A stretch of 64,000 bases of DNA from Sphagnum magellanicum. Taxonomy: Eukaryota > Streptophyta > Sphagnopsida > Sphagnales > Sphagnaceae. The translations under genes and the position numbers were made by a program. Under the pieces are notes generated by a model. The model was not told the origin of the DNA. It did not search any database and was given only the letters and a program-made list of their open reading frames with translations. Positions within the stretch are counted from its first letter, which is position 1, and the number at the start of each line of letters is the position of its first letter. Below are positions 1-9,801 of the stretch, in pieces. The DNA lies in the NCBI GenBank assembly GCA_021904315.1, contig CM038919.1, positions 11,401,666-11,465,665 on the forward strand, read 5' to 3'.

Positions 1-1300
1 ACTTCCACATCTCCACACAACCCTATTTTGTTGAACATTGAAAAAAATTATCCCTTTCTACCATTTTCATTGGTCCTTTGAAATTCTCACAAGCTATCAA
101 GCCCTTATTATTACACATTTAATTGTTAGTTCACTTAAAGATAAGTAAGAAAAAATAAATAAATCACCAAAATCCAACAATTTTATTGACCATAACATTT
201 TTTTGGTCACACTCACACACAAAAGCTTATCGAACACCCCTCTATATCTTAGTACACTAACCCTTAACCCTATGCAAACCCAGGGTGTGTCACACTGTGG
301 CCTTGCCATTTATGCTAAAAAGTATCTTAAGGCAAAAGAAGAATTATGAAACCTCAAATATCACCATGCCAAAATATAATCTTCAAAAAATCCTCTAAAA
401 GAAACCAAAATCCTTCAATATATTATAACTTTGTAACTAATCTCAAGTTTCAACACAAGCCAAAATATCAATCTTTCAAAAATCCTAATATAAAAACAGA
501 CCTATTACCTAGGGGCCAAAATCCCTTAAGCTACTATAATGAATCTAAACACAATATCCTCCTTGCCTACCAATTGCCTACCAAGGCAAGGCCAACAAAA
601 CCATTTCAAAGATGAGATTGTGTAGGCAAGGCCAACACAACGATTTCAAAGATGAGATTTCAACCTACTTGGGGTTAGTGGGTAACTTAACTACCGACAT
701 GTGAAGTTGCAAGTAGTCAAACCAAGAGAGAAAGGAACCAACAGAAGGAACGGACAGTTGGGACATTAATCAAAAGCAAGCAACGAAAGGCGCAGAAGAG
801 AAGAGGGGACGGGAATAAATATAAAGCAAGCGCCGTACCAATTCTTCTCCTCTGGAGTCTGGAGTCTGGAGTCTGGCCTCTCCCTGTGCTGCTTTTTCTG
901 TCCTGTACTCGGCATTGACGACGGAAAGAGTCGTCATTCATTCAAGCAGGCACCAGACGAGCGGTGGCGGTGGGAAGAAAATGAGCTGTGAGTCCCACCC
1001 ATCACCAGTCTTTTTCTTTTTCGTTTTTTTTTGTTTGGCCATTTTTGTACTGTAGCAACACTGGCGAGGTGCCTATCCCCACACAAATTCACAGAGATTT
1101 CGCCATAACTGGCGACACGCTCCCCAAAAATAAGGGTGAATCTTGGCGAATTATTTTTGAAAAAAAGGGAAAGTTTCGCCAGAAATTTGAGACGTTGTCG
1201 CCATAAAAGAAAAAGACTGCCAACCACCCACTACGGCACGCCTTCCATGTGTGTCGGTGATATGCGCGCGTACCTCGTCCGCCGCTTGTCATTAACCCCC
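1..1300. other. Gene-free upstream region of the ERF gene
   Basis: No coding sequence is recognised here. The first 700 bases are AT-rich and carry only short ORFs without family features. From about 720 the base composition becomes more mixed, which would suit a promoter or upstream region of the ERF gene at 1928. A short direct repeat of a GGCAAGGCCAACA-type motif occurs near 590 and 625. No TATA box or start site could be assigned with confidence. Confidence 0.5.
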
Positions 1301-1463
1301 GCCCTCCCCCTAAGTCCCTCTCCATCCCTCACTTCCTTCCGTCCATCTCCCTCTCCTGCACCAACCACTTTCTTCTTCTTGCCAATTTCTTACAACACAT
1401 CTTCTTCTTTAGCTCGACCGAAATTTTTTTTTATTATCATTCCGCTTTTGTTGTTGTTGCTCT

Positions 1464-1690
1464 ACCAAAAAGGTGCTCCATTTTTCGATTTTCCTTCGTC
1501 TTGTTCTTCTTCTTCTACCAAGAAGGTGCTCGATTTTCCCATTTTCCTTGTTTTTGTTGTTCATCTTCTATCAAAAAGGTGCTCGATTTTCTCATTTTTC
1601 TTTTTCTTGTTCTTCTTCCAAAAAGTTGCTCGATTTTCCCATTTTCCTTTTTGTTGTACCAAAAAGGTGCTCGATTTTTCCATTTCTTCT
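1464..1690 (+). repeat. Imperfect tandem repeat in a pyrimidine-rich leader
   Basis: Five imperfect copies of a unit built around AAAAAGGTGCTCGATTTT start near 1464, 1517, 1570, 1617 and 1658, with spacings of 53, 53, 47 and 41 bases. The linkers are CT-rich runs. The array lies 240-460 bases before the ERF start codon, so it probably sits in the 5' untranslated leader or the core promoter. A 254-codon ORF runs through it, but its product is low complexity (F, S, L runs) and is not believed to be a protein. Confidence 0.7.
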
Positions 1691-1927
1691 TTTTCTTCTT
1701 GTACATGCAAGGTGGGAGGAAGTAGGAGTCTGGAGAGTTGTTTCATGCACGAGAGTGAGAGAGGAAGAAGAATTAACGAAAGCTTGAAGAGAGAGAAGGA
1801 GGGTAGATCTAAGTGGGGATTCAAAGTTCGGCTTTTGAGGAGGGGACGGTTGAGGGTTGCTTGCCAAGGAGTAGGTGGTGGGAGGAAGGAGGAGGAGTAG
1901 GAGGAGAGAAGCAGAGGGGTCGGGGCA

Positions 1928-2407
1928 ATGCGTCTACATGCGTCACCAGAGAGAAGCTACAAGCTGCGCAACATAGACCTGAATAAGGAGCCACCCCCAT
2001 GGGACACCGATGACGTTTCCGGGGGTGCTACTGGCAGTGGAGGAGGAGGCGACACCATGGCGTTCAGAGGTGTGAGGCACAGGCCGGAGCTTAACAAGTG
2101 GGTGACGGAGATCCGACCCACATCGCAGAAGCGAAAGATATGGTTGGGGACTTACGAGACTCCGCAAGAGGCCGCGAGAGCATACGATGCCGGAATTTTT
2201 TACACAAAGAAGAAAATTCCTTACAATTTTGAGGATTCGCCTCACCACTTGCACAACCAGCCGATTCCTCCCGAGCTGCCGTGGGATGCTTTCGCTGCTC
2301 TGGTGAAGCAAAAAGCTACGTTGGCTGCCAAGAGGCACAGGGTGAACAACCTTCAAGAATTCGCCACCGCCCAGTACCAGCAGCAGCTTGTAGATATAGA
2401 TAGATAG
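1928..2407 (+). CDS. AP2/ERF-domain transcription factor with N-terminal EAR-type motif
   Basis: This is an intronless ORF of 159 aa. Residues about 46-103 form a single AP2/ERF DNA-binding domain: FRGVRHRP opens it, WVTEIRP and IWLGTY follow as the beta strands, and EAARAYDAG is the helix start. In the family this domain binds GCC-box or DRE-type promoter elements in the nucleus. Residues 17-22 read DLNKEP, which fits the DLNxxP EAR repression motif, so the protein may be a transcriptional repressor (inference). A glycine-rich linker (about 32-41) joins the two parts. The C-terminal third is rich in A, Q and K and has no known motif. The start at 1928 is the first ATG of the frame; an internal ATG at 2057 would drop the EAR motif but keep the AP2 domain. 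The stop lies inside a short GATA repeat. The subgroup is not resolved. Confidence 0.85.
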   Translation: MRLHASPERSYKLRNIDLNKEPPPWDTDDVSGGATGSGGGGDTMAFRGVRHRPELNKWVTEIRPTSQKRKIWLGTYETPQEAARAYDAGIFYTKKKIPYNFEDSPHHLHNQPIPPELPWDAFAALVKQKATLAAKRHRVNNLQEFATAQYQQQLVDIDR

Positions 2408-2688
2408 ATAGCTACTCTGCCTTTGTAGTAGCGATCTGGAGAGTTTGCATCTTCCTCGTGATAAGAGTGTCTGTAGAACTTCTTGAGGGTCTCTTCAAGA
2501 GAAGATAAAGAAGAATCTGAATCAGATGGAGATACATAGCTTTCTTCATGGATGGGATATGGGGTGAGTTTGGAATCTCTCGTGCCGCCACCCTGCAGCT
2601 GCTGTATTGGGTTCTTCCAGAGAGGAATACATGTATAACATGATGTGGAAATTAGGAGGATTTTGGATGGGTGTGTCGCAAAATACAT
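2353..2688 (-). other. Coding-looking antisense ORF over the ERF 3' end
   Basis: The minus strand is open for 111 codons across the last 55 bases of the ERF gene and its presumed 3' UTR. The middle has a protein-like composition: an acidic, serine-rich stretch (SPSDSDSSLSSLEE) followed by a charged, helix-like stretch (TLKKFYRHSYHEED). No family is recognised. It could be chance, a short antisense gene, or an ancestral C-terminal coding piece of the ERF gene now in inverted orientation. Confidence 0.25.
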
Positions 2689-3036
2689 ACACTTGTAAAT
2701 TGGCTCATTCTATTCTAATGAAATGATCTTGTGTCGCCATCTTCCCGATGGCCCACAACACTCCAGCTTTGTTCTTTCATTTTTGTGAACTCAATACTCC
2801 CCAGATCCCCAAAATCTTCTTTTTGAAAACTTTCTTTGTGTTGTTGTTGCTTTGTTGTAATAATACCTTTCTTCCCTCTTTGTAAAGTTGTGATTGTTGG
2901 CACCCACCTTGTGTTTATGTGCTTGGTCAAGCATGCATCCCAGCTGGATGCTTCTTTCTGTAGGGGACACAAGCTGGCCAACTCTATATGTAGAGAGGGA
3001 CTTGCATTCTAAGGATTGTTTTGAACCAGTTGTGGG
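2408..3036 (+). other. ERF 3' UTR and flank
   Basis: The stretch after the ERF stop carries an AATGAAAT-like signal near 2717 that could direct polyadenylation. No gene is recognised between here and the copia element that begins near 3037. Confidence 0.35.
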
Positions 3037-6000
3037 TGTTGGAATATGGTCAAATATAGTACCGAAGTTACTAGAACCTAATTTGTCATGTCATTGGAGC
3101 ATGATCCTCCAATAGTTAGAGATAACTTGCCAGGTCAATAGAATGTGATCAACAATTGTAACATAGATCAGTGGTTAATAGTAGTTCACATGAAGCTATT
3201 GTTGCTTAAGAATCCAACAGATGATCTGGCATATAATGTTGATCATCTAATCGGTAGTTGATTAACTGGATAGCAAGTAGTCCTCATCGAATTAATGGCT
3301 AAGTTTTAGCCATGCAATTAATTGTTCTTAGTGTATAAATTGGCCTCACTTGAAATGTGAATATACCATGTTTTGCGTTCTTCAAGTCATTTTGCTTAAG
3401 ATTTTTGTATCACTTTCAATTGTTGTTGTCTCTTGTAAGTTGCCATGGACTTTAATCGTTCGTAGGTTATGGGCCCACTCATCAAAAATTTTGAAAGTAA
3501 GAATTACATGTTGTGAAGGTTCAAGATGCAAACTCTCCTGCAAGTGAAGGAATTGTGAGGACTCATTGACATGATAGAAGTGAAGCCAGACGACTATGAA
3601 GTTGCTACCACTACCAACTACACCAACAAGGAAAACAAGGCTTGGAACTTCCTGGTCCAAAGCTTGCTCGACAATCAAGTCATGATTGTTCAAAAAAAAG
3701 ACCACTACACATGGGATCTAGGAGGTTCTTGAAAAACAATATGTTGGCAAAGGACTTGCCAACAAGATTTTTTTGACCAAGAAAATTTTCCATGTCATAG
3801 ATGAACACAAAGGAACATGCCGAGTCTACTAATCTTGGAGATAGCAACACCGAGTTGAAGGCAAAGGAATGCGCTCAAGTTGGTCACGGAAAAAACAACC
3901 TTCACTTATGGCACGAGTAGTTGGGCCATTTCAATGTGAAGGACATCAAATTGCTAACATGACATAACTTTGTAGAAGGTTTGTCATTGAAGAATGAAGG
4001 GGATCCATTGCCATTTTGTGAAGGATGTGTGCTTGGGAAATGACATCAAGAACCTTTCCCCAACAAAAGTGCATCAAAAGCTTTTGATGTCCTTGAGTTG
4101 ATTCATTCAAACATTTGGGGACCGGTCAATACTGCTTTAATAGGGGGAGAAAAGTACTTTGTGATGTTCATGAACAACCTCTCTTGGAAAAAAATATGTT
4201 ATTTTAGGAAACAAAAAGGAGAGTGTTTTGAAAAATTCATAGAGTTCAAAGCTTTCATTGAAAGCCAATTTGGGAAGAAGTTCAAAATTTTGAGGAGCAA
4301 TAATAGGGGTGACTATTTGTCTAAGGAATTCTAGCAGTTCCTGAAGGATCATGGAATCCAACATCAAACATCTATGCCTTATTTGTTGCAACAAAATGGT
4401 GTAGCTAAGCATTTCAATAGGATGATTGTGGAATCATCCCGTTTAATGTTTCATCAAAAAGGTATTAATGTGAAGCATTAAATTGAAGCCATCAACATAG
4501 TTGTGTACTTGAAGGCGAAGAGTCCTCACAAAACAATTGACAACCAGACACCAAAAGAAGCTTGGAGTGGGAAGAAACCTAAGGTTTGCCATCTTCAAAT
4601 CTTTGGAAGCATAGGCTATGCTTGGAGGCCATCCCAAAAAAAAACAAAACTCGAACCCAAAAACACCAAATGCATGTTTGTTGGGTATAATGCAAACTCT
4701 AAAGCTTATAGACTAGTGGATTGTGCCATTAGGAATATCAAACCCAACCGCAATACAGTCTTCGATGAAATAGCATCGATAATAGGTTCTAAAACAAGCG
4801 CATTGTAAAACAATGCAAAAGGAATCAAAGTAATGGAGGTCAATCAAAATCCCATGAACATTGTACATCATATTAAAAGATAGTGGGGAAGCTACAACTA
4901 TTGTTCAACGATCTACCCCAAATCTCAATCTTCGAAAATGGGTCCACAAAATGGTGGAAATGGTAGCCTTAATGACAATCTCCAAAGAGCCGAAAATGAC
5001 CAACAATTGGAGGGAGAGATGATTAATGTTGATCCATCATTGAATAAAAATATTACTACAACTATAAGAATGGACTTGCTAAGGTTGTTGCTGTAAGAAA
5101 ACTCTTTACTTGCTTAAAGAATGCACCACAAAACATAACAACTGATTTCATTTACATGGTTGTTGACATTGAAGAACCTCTCCCATTATCAAAAGCCTTG
5201 CAAAGTGAAAACATGATGCAATGGGAGCATGTGGTTTAGGTAGAATGTTGAACCCTCGTCAAAATCGGATCTTGGGATTTGGGAGAGTTGCCCAAAGGTA
5301 GAAGTGAATGGGTGTTTCAAATCAAACGCAAGGCTAACATGGGTGTGGATCACTACAAGGCAAGGCTTGTTGTAAAAGGTTTTTCTCAAATTTGTGGTGT
5401 CGATTTTGATGAAACCTATGCACATGTGACAAAGGTCATTTCAACAAGAATTTTATTGGCATTTGCAACAACATTGGATTTGGAGATTCACCCAATGGAT
5501 GTCAAGAACATTTTTTTGAATGGAGAATTTTAGGAGGAAGTTTACATGATGCAACCAAAGGGATTTGAAAAAATAAATCATCATGCACTTATTTGCAAAT
5601 TAAACAAAGTGATTTAAGGGTTTAAACAATCACAATAGGTTTGGAACGCAAATATCAACAATTTCTTCAAGAGAAACAACTTTGTCCAATCTCAATTTGA
5701 TTATAGTGTTTATGTCAAGTCAAAAGGCACAAAGGAAGTTGTGTTTCTTGCATTGTATATAGACAATTTACTAATATTTACCAAAGATCCATAAAACTTG
5801 AAAGTCATGAAAGAACAACTATTTGTTGAATTTGAGATGAAGGACTTGGGGTGAAGTTTCATATTGCTTAGGGATCCACATACTAAAGGACAAGAGATTG
5901 AAAACAATTAATTTTAGCTAAACAACATACATCAATAACATCCTAAAACATTTAAACATGGAAATGTGTAAACATGTGAGCACCATGTTTGACATTGTTA

Positions 6001-6608
6001 CCACATTCATTAAACATGCAAGACCAACAAACCAAGAAAAACCTAAAGAGATGGCAAAAATACCTTATAGACAAGTTGTTAGCACCATTATGTATGTCAT
6101 GATAACTACATCGCCATTGCGATAGGTATAATGAGTCAATTTATGCAAGATCTTAAATTATTACACTTGAAAACAATGAAAAGGATATTGAAATATCTCC
6201 AAGGCACTAATAAAAAATTCCTTCAATATTAAAGGGTTGGAGATCTGGAATGTGCATTAGAGGCAATTCTGATTCAAATTGGGGAGGCAATTTGGACACT
6301 TGAAACTCAACTACTAGGTTTGCATTTCTTTAATCAATGCAATAATTAGCTAGTCAAGTACGTTGCAACCCGCAATGGTGTTCTCCATGACTGAGGTTGA
6401 GTACATGGTCACCTTTCAAGCCACACATGAAGTGATTTGGTTTAGAATGTTTCTTGAGGAATTAGGAGTACTTTCGAAAAAAACAATAACCACTTCATAG
6501 ATAATCAATCAATCATCACCCTCATCAAGAATCTAATCCATCACAATCGAACAAAACACATTGACATTTGACACCACTACGTGAAAGAAATGGTCATTGT
6601 CGAATAGG
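3037..6608 (+). mobile_element. Decayed Ty1/copia LTR retrotransposon
   Basis: Copia domains occur in the usual order, broken by stops and frameshifts. A gag-like start (KNYML, MQTLLQVKEL) lies near 3490-3660. A GAG-pre-integrase segment (GHFNVKDI) is near 3915. The integrase core spans about 4030-4450, and a post-integrase block (FGSIGYAW, KCMFVGY) about 4500-4790. Reverse transcriptase (EWVFQIKRKA, YKARLVVKGFSQ, PMDVKNIFLNG) is at 5270-5640. RNase H remnants (KHIDI) reach about 6600. All three integrase catalytic acids are replaced (HSN, RSNNRGD, GVAKH), so the element is dead. A 5' LTR may begin at 3037 (TGTTGGAATA, with a TATAAAT near 3334) and end near 3450. No 3' LTR is seen; a small DNA element follows directly. 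Confidence 0.85.
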
Positions 6609-6610
6609 TG

Positions 6611-7268
6611 CACTAGAAGAAAAATGTCAATTTGTAATTTGTGACTATAAAACAATTACAACCAACATTTACAACTAAAATTGCCTTAATTACATAAGTG
6701 AAATCACAACCAACATTTAATCACAAATCATGATTTAACATTACATCATCAAATGGACCATGGATGATGTATATGGTTAACATATACGTGTTCATCCTTT
6801 GACCATCCATAACATTTGCAACTAAATATTGTTTTTGTAATTATATTTGCAATTATAAAATATCCACACATTATTTGTCACATCTTTTAAATTAAAGTAA
6901 TTTTAAAACAATGATTTTAAATGTTGAAAAAATTCATGCCATCAAATTCCAATGATTTGTGATGGTGCCACTTGGCAATACTAAAATCCACCATGTGCCA
7001 CTATGAAGAATTTTGGATGAATTTTTTTTGTTATTCAAACATTGATCGTGACCATCCATTATGAACATTCATTTCAAATGACCTTAGATTATGACATGTG
7101 GCACAATCAAAATTTGCCACATGATATGTTAATTATATTTTGAAAAAAATGATTATTTATTTGCCTATGTATGTAGGTAGGACATATGTACGTACCTATT
7201 TACGTGTCTATTTGAAAAGATTGTCAAGCAAAAGGTCACATAATTGTAGATTGACTAAGGGTGGTGTT
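6611..7268 (+). mobile_element. Putative short CACTA-like non-autonomous element
   Basis: The segment opens with CACTAGAAGAAAA at 6611, close to the CACTACAAGAAAA end of plant CACTA (EnSpm) transposons. Its first 35 bases are roughly complementary to 7235-7260 (GTCACATAATTGTAGATTGA), which would make imperfect terminal inverted repeats about 650 bases apart. Inside is AT-rich non-coding sequence with a GTAGGTAGG run near 7172. The layout resembles the larger element at 23570. The right boundary is uncertain. Confidence 0.4.
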
Positions 7269-7682
7269 ACCATGGTCCATCTTAGTTCAAATGATAATAT
7301 TGAATAACCTCATAGATTCAATTGTATTAATCAAAAGTATAGAATCCCTAATTACCATGTGGTTTTATCCACTAAATCCTCCATTGTGGAGAAGTACACT
7401 TCTATTTCACATTCATAGTACATGAAGACACTTACAGACTACACATTGCTTGGACGTGTATAATATTTACAAAATTATAGCATTGCTTTACATAAATGTG
7501 AATATTGCACACATTGCAAAATCCTTATGCTGCCTTATATATTGTGGATGACCTAGTATGAGATTCTTTATATTGACCTTTTTGAGATTCAAATGTGGTG
7601 AGATGAAAATTGTTAAAAACTATATTGCACTTGTGCAATTCTATTAAGTTGATTGAATAGGTGTGCTTGACTCTTTCAAACC

Positions 7683-7860
7683 ATTGCTTCCTATAAGAGC
7701 TTTCTACTTCTCTAGGGCTTCATAGAAAATACCTCAAACGAGTTGCTTCTAGTAAGAGCTTTCTGCTTCTGTAGGGTTTTCATAGAAAGGACCTCAAACC
7801 ATTTGCCCTAAACCCTTTCTGCTTCTCTATGAAATCTAGGGTTTCGTAGAAAAGAGGATG
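7683..7860. repeat. Tandem repeat of about 60 bp with telomere-like words
   Basis: Two copies of a unit containing AAGAGCTTTCTGCTTCT, AGGGTTT and CATAGAAA start near 7683 and 7742, and a third, shortened copy follows from 7801. The units contain CCCTAAACCC and CTAGGGTTT words. The array lies just before a GC-rich stretch (about 7985-8260) that may be the promoter or leader of the methyltransferase gene. Confidence 0.6.
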
Positions 7861-8344
7861 TACAAATTCGATTGCTCATTTTGCACCCGTCAAGATACAT
7901 TACATTTCAATTCCAACATACACAAACTTCGATTTCAATGATACCCCTTATCCGTTCATCTAGGATTTCGTATCATAAACCCTTCCTCGCGATCGCCGCG
8001 CTGACAGGCTAACGGCAAGCGTATTAGCCCGCGTTGGCCCTGTTTTTGTGTCATGTGCGCGAGATAGCTTCGCGCAAGGCTTGCGTTAGCCTGACCGTGA
8101 GCTCTCTGAATTCTGGACTGTCTGGACTTTACTCTCGTTCCCGTCTACTGCAGCAGGAGTTTCGTAAAATTTCCGCTTCACCTAAAAGCAGGGCAGTGAG
8201 TGGCCCTTTGTGCCTGCCTTGGGCCAGCGGATAGCCCAGCGGATAGCTTGGGTGGAGGGGCCCACTGCAGGCTAATATGCCTGCCCTCACTTGAGCATGT
8301 GCCCAGGCTAATTATTGATTAGAGAGATTTGGGCTTTAGAGAAG

Positions 8345-9110
8345 ATGGTAGTACCAGTGGAGTTGGAGGAATTGAGGCAGTGTATGTAAGGCTTGCGCAA
8401 GGCGTGATCTATCTATCACCTGTATGTGAAGTGTTGCAATGTGGTGCAGGATGACAAAGAACTTCTGCTGTTGTTGCAGTGGATGATCCAGGAGGTGCAA
8501 AAGCTCTAAAGGTGTCTGCATGTATTCTGCATGCTTTTGCATTTTCATTGTAGTGGAGTATGCTGCATAAGTCCAATCCTGTTTTAGACAGAGGTGGAAC
8601 AATTGACTGTTTCTTCATGGCTGAAAATATGGGGTTGTGTGCGTATGGACCATGCATGCAAGAGTTGGAGATAAGCATCTTCTTCTTCTTCGTCTGTCTA
8701 TCTTGAGACACTTCCTGGGATTTGAGGTACCCATTACTACTCAAAATTGTGGATGACTCAGGGGCCTCAAGCCTGGAAGGATTTCAAGATAGATCCATTC
8801 TCCATCATCTTCTGTGTGACAAGGCTTACAAAATCCATGTAAGGTACTGGACAATCTCTCACAATACCAGTTGAGAATTTGGAGTCTAGGGTACGCAAAC
8901 CCCTTGAGTTTCTAATTGGTTTTCAACCAAATGAAAATCTAGAAAACATGCTGCAACAAACTCCTGGAGAATGATCTGAGGATGGTTTGGACTCAAAATT
9001 GAGGAGCATCAAGCTCTCCAGGCTAGTTGTGCAGGCAGATTGTATAGGTACTTTGAAGTATCTGTAATACTCACAGCTCAGTGTGGAACAACTTCATGAA
9101 CATGTCTGAG
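8345..9110 (+). CDS. Candidate 5' exons of the GSTCD-like gene (unresolved)
   Basis: Short open pieces with protein-like sequence lie here. They are an ATG at 8345 (VPVELEELRQ, donor GTATGT at 8382), 8480-8511 (DDPGGAKALK), 8554-8640 (DRGGTIDCFF), about 8707-8848 (DLRYPLLLKIVDD, DRSILHHLLCDKAYKIH) and about 8852-9060 (TIPVENLESRVRKPLEFLIGF, split by a TGA near 8970). The first three join in phase. The 8707-8848 piece and the next one are in different frames with no room for a normal intron, so either a frameshift is present or my model is wrong. The position suggests the N-terminal GST-like half of the methyltransferase gene at 9988-12158. Some of it could be pseudogenised. Confidence 0.35.
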
Positions 9111-9660
9111 ATATTGTCTAGCTTCACATCAATACCTCCTGTTTCAAAATTTATCCTTCATTGCTTCGTCTCTCCCACCCACAAAAGGTGTTCCAACTCT
9201 TTTCTCTTCTTCAGCTCGGTGGTTTCTTGGATCCAGCCGCCCAAGCAAACATAGAGGGTGCAAACAATTTGCAAGTATAGAATCTGTGATTGCAACACCT
9301 AGAATATGCTTGGATTAGACCCACCCTACACACAAGGAAGCTCAAAGTGGAAGAACTTCATGAGTATGTCTGAGATATTGTCTAGCTTCACCAAATGCCT
9401 CATGATCTTCATGAGGTACCCTTCACGATCTTGCTTCATCTCTCCCATCCACAAAAGGTTTTCCACCACCCATTTTCTCTTCTTGGGTGCTGTCTTGGAT
9501 CCAATCCACAAACCCAACCCCTCCCCCTCCTGCCCCTGCATGCATACAGGATGCAAGCAATTTGCAAGTATAGAATCTGTGATTGCAACACCCAGAACAT
9601 GGAATGTGCTTGGACCCACACCCACCCAGCATAGATACAAGGTGCAACCAATTTGCAAGT
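9083..9660 (+). repeat. Tandem duplication of 265-290 bp
   Basis: The block at 9083-9310 is repeated at 9348-9605 with about 80 percent identity by eye. Anchors are TGTCTGAGATATTGTCTAGC (9103 and 9366), a CCACAAAAGGT-type word, and TTTGCAAGTATAGAATCTGT. A third fragment with CAATTTGCAAGTGTA lies near 9645. The array falls between the candidate 5' exons and the clear exons of the methyltransferase gene, so it is probably intronic. Confidence 0.75.
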
Positions 9661-9801
9661 GTACCTAGAATATGCCCATGGACCTGCATCCTCCATGGTC
9701 CATCCAAAACCCTAATCCGAGCCCTAACTAACAACAGCTGGAACATTTCCAAGCTTGCTTGCTGTTGTTCCCTTTAAGCTTTGATTCCGTCTGTTTCCCA
9801 G

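Noticed and set aside
1136-1900. A 254-codon ORF before the ERF gene
   Set aside because: The product is dominated by F/S/L runs from the CT-rich tandem repeat and ends in G/R/E-rich low complexity; it overlaps equally long ORFs in other frames.
9326-9752. ORFs of about 110 codons on the minus strand
   Set aside because: They lie over the tandem duplication and repeat in two frames; no conserved features.
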